A stretch of DNA of 11,075 nucleotides from Candidatus Uhrbacteria bacterium RIFCSPLOWO2_02_FULL_49_11 (GCA_001791465.1 MGER01000059.1:1-11075), one strand, 5' to 3'. Shown: positions 1 through 5,923, counted from the first letter of the stretch. The notes: a model not told the origin generated them from the sequence alone. Program-made: numbers and translations.

Positions 1-9
1 AAGCAAAGG

Positions 10-82
10 TTCAAGTTAAAAGTCAAAAGTTTTGGGTTTTGCGTTGCAATTTTGATTTTTGACCTTTGACTTTTGAATTTAA
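10..82. repeat. Imperfect AT-rich inverted repeat
   Basis: Positions 10-30 and 62-82 are inverted copies of one another, matching at 17 of 21 positions around an AAAAGTCAAA core, with 31 bases between them. This is the low-complexity type of spacer repeat typical of Patescibacteria gaps (inference from general knowledge). It could fold as a hairpin in RNA, but it has no coding content. The rest of 1-119 shows nothing else. Confidence 0.55.
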
Positions 83-119
83 GTTGGGATTTAACGACAT
101 GAAGGAGACCATAATGATT

Positions 120-147
120 TTGTACCTGTTATATTTTATGGTATAAT
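120..147 (+). promoter_or_regulatory. Extended -10 promoter of the membrane-protein gene
   Basis: A perfect extended -10, TGGTATAAT, lies at 139-147. A weak -35, TTGTAC, lies at 120-125 with a 16 bp spacer. Transcription would begin about 7 bases after the -10, at about 154-155, which is the A of the ATG at 155. The mRNA would therefore be leaderless, which agrees with the lack of any Shine-Dalgarno sequence before that ATG. Confidence 0.75.
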
Positions 148-154
148 AATTATC

Positions 155-697
155 ATGGGCACTTTTATATCGTCACTCACCCAAGCGATACGCCAGATTG
201 ACTTGACCACGCCTTCGTGGGACGTGTTTATACTCCTTTTTTTTCTCATAGGAGTTTTTTTGTATGGAATCGCGCTGGGGAGGAATAAAGTCATAATCAT
301 TTTGCTTTCCTTGTATTTTTCATTGGCGATTTTCGAAGTGTCATCATTTGTGCGGACGTTGAGCACCACGTTTTTCCATGATAATCCATTTGGGGCGCTC
401 TTCACTTTTTTTATCCTCTTTCTTCTTACGTTCCTCGTGGTCGGCCAGTCGGGCGCCGGCAGGTCGCTCTCAAACGATGCAGTGGGGTCATTCTGGCAGA
501 CGATTATTTTCTCAATTCTCCAGGTGGGGCTTACTATTTCCATCGCCCTGCTTCTTTTACCCGTTTCGCTGCTGCTTCGTTTCTCTCCCACCATTCTCAA
601 TATTTTTATAGACCCTTTAGGGCAATTTCTTTGGCTCTCACTCCCCATCGTTTGCTTGATTTTTACGAGAACCAAGAGCAGTGCATTGAAGGTGTAA
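155..697 (+). CDS. Small multi-pass membrane protein, function unknown
   Basis: The 180-residue product is strongly hydrophobic. About five membrane segments can be seen, near residues 23-42, 45-66, 79-97, 114-140 and 148-170. A short polar N-terminus (residues 1-21) and a basic tail (TRTKSSALKV) suggest that the ends face the cytoplasm. There is a glycine/serine-rich hinge (GQSGAGRS) near residues 97-104. The first two segments loosely resemble the start of CvpA-like proteins, but the similarity is too weak to name it. The ATG at 155 fits because the -10 box ends 7 bases upstream, giving a leaderless message. The gene is monocistronic: a terminator hairpin follows at 713-736 and the next gene converges on it. 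I do not recognise a specific family and see no catalytic motif. Confidence 0.8.
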   Translation: MGTFISSLTQAIRQIDLTTPSWDVFILLFFLIGVFLYGIALGRNKVIIILLSLYFSLAIFEVSSFVRTLSTTFFHDNPFGALFTFFILFLLTFLVVGQSGAGRSLSNDAVGSFWQTIIFSILQVGLTISIALLLLPVSLLLRFSPTILNIFIDPLGQFLWLSLPIVCLIFTRTKSSALKV

Positions 698-712
698 ATT
701 ACTATTATAATA

Positions 713-736
713 AAACTCCCCTCACAAGGGGAGTTT
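713..736. terminator. Bidirectional intrinsic terminator
   Basis: AAACTCCCC (713-721) pairs perfectly with GGGGAGTTT (728-736) around the 6-base loop TCACAA. The minus-strand RNA continues TTTTATTATAAT and the plus-strand RNA has a short T-rich tail. The hairpin sits between two convergent genes ending at 697 and 755, so it can serve both. Confidence 0.85.
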
Positions 737-754
737 AGTATTTGTAATGAATGG

Positions 755-2332
755 TTATTTTTTCTTTATAACTTGTCCTTCAGGAGTATCCTCGATGATA
801 TAGCCTTTCGTAGTAAGAGTTTTTCGCAAAACGTCAGCATCGGCGAATTTTTTTTGTTGCCTTAAAAATTCGCGTTGCGCCACCAGCTCTCTTATATTCT
901 CTGGCAAATTTTTAAAGTCTATTCTCGCGCTTACTGCGTGTGCCAGGTCTAGTCCGAGTATGGCATCAAATTTAAGCAAGCTCGCTTTTTTCGCGGCAGC
1001 TGGATAGTCAGATTTTATAAGATCCCACACGACGGAGAGTGCCCGCGGGAGGTTTAAATCGTCATTTATCGCGTCCATAAAACGCTGTTCATATTCTGCA
1101 CAGCCGATTTTAGGCTCACCCAGTAGTGCTGTTGTTTCTTTTAGATTTTTAAGCGCGGTTGCAGCGGCATCCAGCGCGTCCCATGAGAAATTCAGTTTTT
1201 GACGGTAGTGTGCGGTGAAGGTGAAGTAGCGGTATGCAAGGGGGTCGTAGCCCTTATCGAGAAGAGTCTGAAGCCGGAGGAGGTTCCCTTCTGATTTTCC
1301 CATTCTTCCCTCGTTTATCTGCAAGAATTCTCCATGCACCCACCAGCGCGCGAGGGGTTTGCCTGTAGCCGCTTCCGCTTGCGCGATTTCATTGGTGTGA
1401 TGGACGGGTATATGGTCAATGCCGCCTGCGTGGATGTCAATGGTTCGACATTGCTCACCACTAAATACACCATCAGCGTTAAATGCATTTCCGAGGTATT
1501 TGAGCGCCATAGCCGAGCACTCGATGTGCCAGCCGGGGAACCCTATACCCCAAGGAGAAGGCCATTCCATTAGCCTTTTGGGATGTTTTTCATTATCTGC
1601 GTTGACCTGCCCGCCATTGCCTTCTTGCGAGAATGTCCCATATAGAGAGGGTGCACCCTCATCATTGTGGGCATCACTGTTCCCTTTAACAGGCGTTGGC
1701 AGGCGGGTCTGCGCTTTCGATCTGCGTTGATCTGCGTCGTGTGAAAATTTCCATAGTGCAAAATCAGTCGGATTTTTCTTACCCTTAACTATCTCAATTC
1801 TTGCACCTGCCTTGAGGCCTTCGATGTCGAGGCGCGCCAGTTCGCCGTAATGGGGGAATTTAGATGTGTCAAAATAAACACCGTCATCGATCGCATAGGT
1901 AAACCCTTTTTTTTGAAGCATTTGTATGAGCTCAATTTGTTCATTAATATGGCCAGTTGCCTTGCACCAGATGTTGGGTTCGATAATGTTGAGAAGCTTC
2001 AAGTCTTCTTTAAATGCGTCCGTATAGAATGCGGCAATTTCCCAGACTGTTTTGCCTTCGCGTCGCGCCCCTTTCATCATCTTATCTTCGCCCTCGTCTG
2101 CATCTGACGTGAGATGACCTACATCAGTAATATTCATGACGTGGTTTACCTCATAGCCGTCTTCCTTCAAGGTCCGTTTGAGAATATCCTCGGTGATATA
2201 CGTTCGCAAATTCCCGATATGCGCAAAGTCATACACCGTCGGCCCGCAGGTGTAGAGACCCACCCTTGGCGGTGCGATGGGGATAAATACTTCTTTTTTC
2301 TTTGTGGGCGTGTTATAGAGGGTGAGAGGCAT
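755..2332 (-). CDS. cysS: Cysteinyl-tRNA synthetase (with in-frame insert)
   Basis: Class I aminoacyl-tRNA synthetase that charges tRNA-Cys with cysteine in the cytoplasm. From the ATG at 2332 it has 525 residues. The HIGH motif is HIGN at 38-41 (context [11 protein letters not shown]). The KMSKS loop is RMGKS at 343-347. Zinc ligands by homology are C29, C272 (WHIECSAMA), H311 and E315 (VHHTNEIAQ). The C-terminal part (about 380-525) is the helical DALR-type region. Two segments look extra. Residues about 198-252, between ALWKFS and [10 protein letters not shown], are low-complexity and match the palindromic element described separately. A shorter stretch, about 282-298, lies before [19 protein letters not shown] two codons upstream (2338) is possible, but the ATG gives the usual N-terminus (MPLTLYNT). 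There is no Shine-Dalgarno. It is the last gene of the minus-strand cysteine cluster. Confidence 0.95.
   Translation of the reverse strand: MPLTLYNTPTKKKEVFIPIAPPRVGLYTCGPTVYDFAHIGNLRTYITEDILKRTLKEDGYEVNHVMNITDVGHLTSDADEGEDKMMKGARREGKTVWEIAAFYTDAFKEDLKLLNIIEPNIWCKATGHINEQIELIQMLQKKGFTYAIDDGVYFDTSKFPHYGELARLDIEGLKAGARIEIVKGKKNPTDFALWKFSHDADQRRSKAQTRLPTPVKGNSDAHNDEGAPSLYGTFSQEGNGGQVNADNEKHPKRLMEWPSPWGIGFPGWHIECSAMALKYLGNAFNADGVFSGEQCRTIDIHAGGIDHIPVHHTNEIAQAEAATGKPLARWWVHGEFLQINEGRMGKSEGNLLRLQTLLDKGYDPLAYRYFTFTAHYRQKLNFSWDALDAAATALKNLKETTALLGEPKIGCAEYEQRFMDAINDDLNLPRALSVVWDLIKSDYPAAAKKASLLKFDAILGLDLAHAVSARIDFKNLPENIRELVAQREFLRQQKKFADADVLRKTLTTKGYIIEDTPEGQVIKKK
1580..1741. repeat. Palindromic element inserted in frame in cysS
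   Basis: This stretch encodes the non-family residues of CysS and has mobile-element structure. Imperfect inverted arms lie at 1604-1621 and 1692-1709 (14 of 18 matching). Near their centre is a perfect 14 bp palindrome, GAGGGTGCACCCTC (1647-1660). A near-identical direct repeat, ATCTGCGTTGAYCTGC, lies at 1595-1610 and 1720-1735 (15 of 16). The wording of the repeat (ATCTGCGTTGATCTGCG) resembles intergenic repeats of these bacteria. Its length must be a multiple of three, because the reading frame continues on both sides. Comparable in-gene palindromic elements are known in Rickettsia (RPE). Kinship with those is not implied. Confidence 0.65.
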
Positions 2333-2357
2333 AATCAAGTTTTAAATCCCAAACCCC

Positions 2358-2373
2358 CTGCCTGCGCAGGCAG
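2358..2373. repeat. 16 bp perfect palindrome
   Basis: CTGCCTGCGCAGGCAG is a perfect palindrome in the leader of cysS, followed by a further GCAGGC-like unit. Short palindromes of this wording recur in Patescibacteria spacers. It shares the GGCAGGC word with the inverted arms of the element inside cysS, so the two may belong to related repeat families (inference). Confidence 0.6.
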
Positions 2374-2381
2374 GCAATTTT

Positions 2382-2482
2382 CAATGACCAAACAAATCCC
2401 AATGCTCAAAATCTCAAAATATTTGGGTATTGGGGCTTAAAGCATTGATTGGTCATTTGTTTGATATTGGGATTGGTTATTG
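2382..2482. repeat. Nested intergenic inverted repeat
   Basis: AATGACCAA (2383-2391) is inverted at 2449-2457, AATGCT (2401-2406) at 2441-2446, and CAATGACC...AATCCCAAT (2382-2403) recurs in inverted form as ATTGGGATTGGTTATTG (2466-2482). Together they can form alternative foldbacks. The element fills most of the 179-base gap between the gamma-lyase and cysS genes and would lie in the cysS 5' leader. No coding content is seen. Confidence 0.6.
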
Positions 2483-2502
2483 TGATTTAACCTTGTGTAC
2501 TT

Positions 2503-2511
2503 ATTTTACCA
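2503..2511 (-). promoter_or_regulatory. Extended -10 promoter for cysS
   Basis: Read on the minus strand this is TGGTAAAAT, the same word used at 5727-5735 on the plus strand. It begins directly after the stop codon of the gamma-lyase gene. There is no clear -35 (AGATAC or GATACA at about the right distance). Transcription from here would give cysS a leader of about 165 bases that includes the nested repeat, making cysS at least partly independent of the upstream genes. Confidence 0.5.
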
Positions 2512-3678
2512 TTAAAGTTTGATTGTATCTAACGCTTGTTTAAGATCCCGAATAAGATCCTCCACGTCTTCAATCCCCACGGACATGCGGATAAGGGCGT
2601 CTGAAATACCAAGCTGGGTGCGCAGTGCGGTCGTGAGGGATGCGTGCGTCATGCGCGCGGGGTGCTCGATAAGCGATTCCACGCCGCCGAGGCTTTCTGC
2701 GAGGGAGAAAATGCGAAGCGATGACAAGAATTGTTTCGCATCGTCGAGACCTCCTTTGAGATCGAAGGAGATAATGCCGCTGAATCCTGTCATCTGTTTT
2801 TTGGCGAGTTCGTATTGCGGATGGCTTTGAAGTTCAGGATAGACAACACGGGCGACGTGCGGGTGGCGCTCCAACCACTGCGCGATTTCCCGGGCATTTT
2901 TTCCATGCTTTTCCATGCGTAGCGCGAGCGTTTTTATACCCCTTAAGGTGAGCCAGCAATCGAAGGGAGAAGGTACGGCGCCCGCGGCATTTTGGATAAA
3001 TTTGAGCTGCTGATATACTTCGCCGCGGTTCGTGATGACTGCGCCTCCTACGGCGTCGCTATGCCCTCCGAGGTATTTGGTACTGTTGTGGAGAGAAATA
3101 TCCGCGCCCAATGAGAGCGGTTTTTGGAAATAGGGCGAAGCGAACGTATTGTCCACCACCACGAGCGCATCAGGATTTTGCGCTTTGGCGCACGCGGCGA
3201 TTTTCCGGATGTCGCAGAGTTTTAGAAGGGGATTGGTGGGCGTCTCAATCCAGATCATCTTTGTGCGTCTAGAGATGAGATTTGATAGCGTTTCGGGCAT
3301 CGAGAGATCGGCATAGGAAAAAGAGACGCCGAAATTTTTCGAAATCATTTCAAAAAGCCGACGCGTGCCTCCGTAGAGATCGTCGCAGGCTATCACTCCG
3401 TCTCCATGTCTTAAGAGCTTCATCACGCTGTCTATCGCCGCAAGGCCTGAAGCGAAGGCAAGGCCGTATGCCGCGTTTTCGAGGCTTGAGAGCGCCAATT
3501 CAAGCGCATGGCGCGTGGGATTGCCTGTCCGGGAATATTCATATCCTTGAGGAGGTGATTCCACTTCCTTGCGGGCGAACGTCGTTGCCATATGAATAGG
3601 CACCACGACATCACCGCTCCCTCCTTCTTTGAGGTTCGGTTCTTGGCCAATGTGTATAGCACGGGTGGCAAATTGCAT
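2512..3678 (-). CDS. PLP-dependent cystathionine gamma-lyase/synthase family enzyme
   Basis: A complete 388-residue member of the Cys/Met metabolism PLP family (fold type I). Visible family marks: YSRTGNPT (Y48 and R50, which hold the PLP phosphate of the neighbouring subunit), VVVDNTFASP (D176, contacts the pyridine nitrogen), SLHNSTKYLGGHSD with the Schiff-base lysine K201, and the C-terminal SLAESLGGVESLIEHPA plus GIEDVEDLI blocks. Family members are either gamma-lyases (cystathionine to cysteine, 2-oxobutyrate and ammonia) or gamma-synthases (metB), and sequence alone does not separate them here. The neighbouring CBS-like gene and cysS favour gamma-lyase in reverse transsulfuration (inference). 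The ATG at 3678 has no Shine-Dalgarno. A TATAAT box ends 10 bases upstream, so the message may be nearly leaderless. The gene is 53 bases downstream of the CBS-like gene. Confidence 0.92.
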   Translation of the reverse strand: MQFATRAIHIGQEPNLKEGGSGDVVVPIHMATTFARKEVESPPQGYEYSRTGNPTRHALELALSSLENAAYGLAFASGLAAIDSVMKLLRHGDGVIACDDLYGGTRRLFEMISKNFGVSFSYADLSMPETLSNLISRRTKMIWIETPTNPLLKLCDIRKIAACAKAQNPDALVVVDNTFASPYFQKPLSLGADISLHNSTKYLGGHSDAVGGAVITNRGEVYQQLKFIQNAAGAVPSPFDCWLTLRGIKTLALRMEKHGKNAREIAQWLERHPHVARVVYPELQSHPQYELAKKQMTGFSGIISFDLKGGLDDAKQFLSSLRIFSLAESLGGVESLIEHPARMTHASLTTALRTQLGISDALIRMSVGIEDVEDLIRDLKQALDTIKL

Positions 3679-3688
3679 AAAGTAAGGG

Positions 3689-3694
3689 ATTATA
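3689..3694 (-). promoter_or_regulatory. -10 box in front of the gamma-lyase gene
   Basis: A perfect TATAAT on the minus strand ends 10 bases before the ATG at 3678. RNA would start about 3-5 bases before the ATG. The -35 region is poor and there is no TG extension, so it is less certain than the TGG-type promoters here. The region is AT-rich, so a chance match is possible. Confidence 0.45.
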
Positions 3695-3731
3695 TTAGTA
3701 ATATTTTTTAGTAAGATATGCGCGTCCTGAA

Positions 3732-4469
3732 TCAGCGATAATAAATCAGAATTGGCGTATCATGGTCTATGCCCATGCCTTCGATTTGGTAGGGTTTCTG
3801 ATTTCCTTTGGTGGAAAAATACGAATTTGCCGCATCCACCCCGAATATTTTCACGTTTGGATTTTTTTTCTTGAGATATTTTCCGGTTCCGGAGATCGTG
3901 CCGGCTGTGCCTGCCGCCGCAAAGAAATGGGTTATCTTGCCTCTGGTCTGCCGCCATATTTCCGGGCCGGTAGAGCGATAATGCGCATCTGGATTCGCGA
4001 GGTTGAAATGCTGGTCAGGCATGAACGCATGAGGTATTTCACGCGCGAGCCTTTTAGCCACAGCCCAGCAGCCTCGGGGGTCGTCATAGCGCTCCACAAC
4101 GGGGCATACCACCAGTTTTGCGCCATAGGAGTGGATGGCGTTTTTCTTTTCCTCGCTTGCTTTTTTCGAGACCGTAATGATGACGCGGTATTTTTTTACT
4201 GCGCCGATCATGGCAAGCGCGATTCCCTGATTGCCCGAGGATGCTTCAATAATAGTCCCCTTAGGCCGCAAGAGTCCTTGCCGTTCGGCGTCCTCAATCA
4301 TTGCAAGAGCGCTCCTGTCCTTGATGCTTCCCCCGGGGTTGAGATATTCGAGCTTTGCGTATATTGCCGCACGGCTTTCAAAATTGATTTTTACGAGGGG
4401 TGTATTGCCTATGGTTGAGAGGATGTTGTTATGGTATTGTATAGAGGTATCAATTGAAATAAAAAACAC
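3732..4469 (-). CDS. Truncated cysteine synthase / cystathionine beta-synthase family protein
   Basis: PLP enzyme of fold type II (CysK/CBS family), which joins serine or O-acetylserine with a sulfur donor. The 245-residue frame has ILSTIGNTPLVKI, the PLP lysine K50 (NPGGSIKDRSA), the phosphate-binding loops SSGNQG (77-82) and GTAGTISGTG (187-196), and DPRGCWAVAKRLARE, closer to CBS-like than plant-type CysK. It stops after GMGIDHDTPIL, where family members normally continue about 55-70 residues, including the GGSSG serine that contacts the PLP ring nitrogen. None of this occurs in any frame of the 53 bases before the next gene. The start is also odd. The only usable codon is GTG at 4469, inside a terminator hairpin. 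The usual N-terminus (M-x-YHNNIL) has ATA where ATG is expected (4440-4442). It is either a decaying gene or an unusual short enzyme. Confidence 0.75.
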   Translation of the reverse strand: MFFISIDTSIQYHNNILSTIGNTPLVKINFESRAAIYAKLEYLNPGGSIKDRSALAMIEDAERQGLLRPKGTIIEASSGNQGIALAMIGAVKKYRVIITVSKKASEEKKNAIHSYGAKLVVCPVVERYDDPRGCWAVAKRLAREIPHAFMPDQHFNLANPDAHYRSTGPEIWRQTRGKITHFFAAAGTAGTISGTGKYLKKKNPNVKIFGVDAANSYFSTKGNQKPYQIEGMGIDHDTPILIYYR

Positions 4470-4485
4470 TCATTTTTAGAGTGTT
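4457..4485 (-). terminator. Intrinsic terminator overlapping the CBS-like gene start
   Basis: On the minus strand AACACTC (4485-4479) pairs with GAGTGTT (4471-4465) around a 7-base A/T loop and is followed by TTTTATTT. It is a good Rho-independent terminator for transcripts coming from corA. The GTG start codon of the CBS-like gene (4469-4467) lies within the 3' arm. Termination here would cut off the cysteine genes unless it is relieved or they have their own promoter. Confidence 0.75.
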
Positions 4486-4552
4486 CCCTTGAGAAACGGC
4501 GAGGTTTTTATTTTATGCGGGACAAGCGCTCGCCTCACCCTTTTTCAAGGGA
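4485..4552. repeat. Palindromic two-stem element upstream of the CBS-like gene
   Basis: TCCCTTGAGAAA (4485-4496) pairs with TTTTTCAAGGGA (4541-4552): 12 pairs including one G-T. Inside this, GGCGAG (4498-4503) pairs with CTCGCC (4529-4534). The two-tier shape (outer stem about 12-15 bp, inner GC stem) resembles the two hairpin copies at 5591-5876. All three share GAGGCG on the minus strand, but otherwise the sequences differ. It abuts the terminator at 4465-4485. It is either a repeat element or a structured leader RNA. Confidence 0.6.
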
Positions 4553-4571
4553 GTGAAGGAACAGCAGCAAG

Positions 4572-4626
4572 ATGTGATTATGCGGTAATGCATACGGGGG
4601 ATTGTATTGAGGCTAGGTTATCACAT
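4572..4626. other. Additional stem in the corA/CBS-like intergenic region
   Basis: ATGTGAT (4572-4578) pairs with ATCACAT (4620-4626). Inside it TATGC (4579-4583) pairs with GCATA (4590-4594) around a 6-base loop. Together with the element at 4485-4552 and the terminator, most of the 185-base gap can be folded. I recognise no known riboswitch. The stems are short and could be chance. Confidence 0.3.
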
Positions 4627-4654
4627 GGGGGGACAAGTGGCAAGAGATGAGGCG

Positions 4655-5575
4655 CTAGAGCCATCTTCTTCGTTTGAAAAATACTAACATGAAGATTCCG
4701 AGCAAGGCCATGCCGCTGATGATATACCAAAATCCGGAAGGGTGGCGAGCGAGGGGAGTGTATTCGGTGCGCATGCTGAAGATTGCAGCGATAAGGGTCA
4801 GGGGGAACACAATGACCGCAAAGGCGGTGAGTACGCGCATGGCTTGGTTGGAACGCGTATTGATGAGCGATGCGTGCGCGTCATGCATCGCGTTGACGGT
4901 GTCCTGGTAATTCGCAAGCGTGTCCCAGATTTCTTTCGTGTGATCCACGAGCCCTTCAAAGTATGCGCGGAATTTATGGGACGCGGGGAGCGCATTGGAT
5001 TCAATCAACTTTTGGATGACATATTTATGCGCCTGCATGATTTTCCTGAAATTGACGATATTCCGCTTCAGGATGAGGATTTCAGAGATGACTTCTTTTT
5101 GGTCGTCGGAAAGGATGTTCCCTTCCACCGCGTCGATATCAAGCGACACATGGTTGAGCATGGGGTACGTCGAGAGCAGGAGGCGGTTGAGGAGCTCATA
5201 GAGCAGGCTTGGTACGCTCTCGCTCATGTGGTTTGTCCGCGCTTGCAGGTCCCTGTGGCATTGGTCAAAAAATTCCATGATGGTCGGATGGCGGCTATCG
5301 TGGACGGTGATGAGGTAATTTACACCGATAAAAAAATCCATTTCCACCGGTTCTATCCTGCGCGTTTCCCTGTTGTAAATGGGGAATTGCAGGATAAGGA
5401 AGGTGTATTCAGGGTATGTCGCGATTTTCGGGCGCTGGATGGGAGGCAAGCAGGCTTTGAGGTCAAGCGGATGGAAGCTGAATTCTTCGGCGAGCATTTC
5501 TAGTTCAGCATTGCCAAAGCGGGGGACGTCAATCCACCGCATTTTTTTGGTTTTTATAATATTGGCGTGAAGCAT
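4655..5575 (-). CDS. corA: CorA-family divalent-cation channel with altered GMN motif
   Basis: Inner-membrane Mg2+/Co2+ channel family, 306 residues. It has a long soluble N-terminal domain (residues 1-240, with FSFHPLDLKACLPPIQRPK and EPVEMDFFIGVNYLITVHDS typical of the family), a long helical stretch leading to TM1 (about 246-266), a short outer loop, TM2 (about 281-300) and the basic end KRRRWL. The signature at the end of TM1 should be GMN. Here it reads SMR (267-269, codons AGC ATG CGC), so the Asn that lines the selectivity entrance is Arg. The following TEYTPLARHP matches the family loop. The ATG at 5575 is preferred because relatives carry about 12 residues before the W-I-D motif; an ATG at 5542 is the alternative. 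There is no Shine-Dalgarno. One hairpin copy (5591-5665) lies directly upstream. Confidence 0.9.
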   Translation of the reverse strand: MLHANIIKTKKMRWIDVPRFGNAELEMLAEEFSFHPLDLKACLPPIQRPKIATYPEYTFLILQFPIYNRETRRIEPVEMDFFIGVNYLITVHDSRHPTIMEFFDQCHRDLQARTNHMSESVPSLLYELLNRLLLSTYPMLNHVSLDIDAVEGNILSDDQKEVISEILILKRNIVNFRKIMQAHKYVIQKLIESNALPASHKFRAYFEGLVDHTKEIWDTLANYQDTVNAMHDAHASLINTRSNQAMRVLTAFAVIVFPLTLIAAIFSMRTEYTPLARHPSGFWYIISGMALLGIFMLVFFKRRRWL

Positions 5576-5590
5576 GGGGGGGTGGCGTTC

Positions 5591-5665
5591 GGGAATCGAC
5601 GATTTTATTCGGCGCCGCGATCTAGCAGCTTGATGCGCCAGAGCGCCTCAAAAATCGCGATTCCC
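5591..5665. repeat. Hairpin element, copy 1
   Basis: GGGAATCGACGATTTT (5591-5606) pairs with AAAATCGCGATTCCC (5651-5665): 15 pairs with a single bulged A at 5599. An inner GGCG (5611-5614) can pair with CGCC (5644-5647). The conserved core CGCGATCTA-C-G-TTGAT lies between. It is in direct orientation with copy 2, whose start is 208 bases away. It lies 15 bases upstream of the corA start codon and upstream of the plus-strand promoter at 5708. Confidence 0.8.
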
Positions 5666-5707
5666 TCGCTTCTTTGGGGAAGACGGAATAATTACATTTC
5701 ACGTGTT

Positions 5708-5735
5708 TTGGATTACTTATATTGTATGGTAAAAT
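5708..5735 (+). promoter_or_regulatory. Extended -10 promoter upstream of the helical-protein/ATPase genes
   Basis: TGGTAAAAT lies at 5727-5735, with a weak -35, TTGGAT, at 5708-5713 and a 16 bp spacer. Transcription would start near 5742 and give a leader of about 180 bases before the ATG at 5924. That leader contains the second hairpin element and two smaller hairpins. Confidence 0.6.
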
Positions 5736-5755
5736 AAAGGATAAGTACATACTTT

Positions 5756-5776
5756 GTAGTAAAGATCACTTACTAC
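5756..5776 (+). other. Small hairpin in the leader
   Basis: GTAGTAA (5756-5762) pairs perfectly with TTACTAC (5770-5776) around a 7-base loop. It lies about 15 bases after the predicted transcription start and upstream of hairpin copy 2. It could also be an operator dyad. Confidence 0.4.
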
Positions 5777-5798
5777 CCCTGTTACCAAAGAACGCTTC

Positions 5799-5876
5799 GG
5801 GAACTGACAATTTTATTCGTCGGCGTCGCGATCTAACCGTTTGATACACCTTTCCGCCTCAAAAATTGCAGTTCCC
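5799..5876. repeat. Hairpin element, copy 2
   Basis: GGGAACTGACAATTTT (5799-5814) pairs with AAAATTGCAGTTCCC (5862-5876): 15 pairs with the same single bulged A (5807) as copy 1. Inner GGCG (5822-5825) can pair with CGCC (5855-5858). It differs from copy 1 at three stem pairs, all compensated, and by a 3-base insertion in the core. The flanks (TTC before, TCGC after) are also shared with copy 1. It lies in the leader of the gene at 5924. Confidence 0.8.
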
Positions 5877-5897
5877 TCGCTGTATAAGACATGATCA

Positions 5898-5913
5898 GTG
5901 AGTAGTTACTCAC
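5898..5913. promoter_or_regulatory. Inverted repeat just upstream of the ATG at 5924
   Basis: GTGAGTA (5898-5904) is inverted as TACTCAC (5907-5913) with two bases between, ending 10 bases before the ATG at 5924. As RNA it would be a 6 bp stem with an AGTT loop. As DNA it looks like an operator half-site pair. Which of the two applies cannot be told from the sequence. Confidence 0.4.
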
Positions 5914-5923
5914 AACTTTCAAT

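Noticed and set aside
1595..1736. CRISPR-like repeat pair (ATCTGCGTTGA units)
   Set aside because: There are only two full copies 125 bases apart inside a coding gene, with inverted arms between them. There is no regular repeat-spacer pattern.
3762..4418. 218-codon plus-strand frame opposite the CBS-like gene
   Set aside because: The minus strand carries clear PLP-enzyme motifs. The plus-strand product is Phe/Arg/Cys-rich with no family features.
4470..4654. T-box or SAM riboswitch controlling the cysteine genes
   Set aside because: The only hint is AGGGTGAGGCGAGCG on the minus strand, which lacks the T-box UGGN bulge sequence (AGGGTGGNACCGCG). No SAM-I/II core was found. Kept only as an unassigned folded leader.
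4742..5503. 253-codon plus-strand frame opposite corA
   Set aside because: It is antisense to a well-conserved CorA sequence. It is charge-rich, with no recognisable domain.
5591..5876. Hairpin copies as Rho-independent terminators
   Set aside because: The stems are followed by TCGCT rather than a T-run, enclose about 45 bases, and lie upstream of genes rather than after them.
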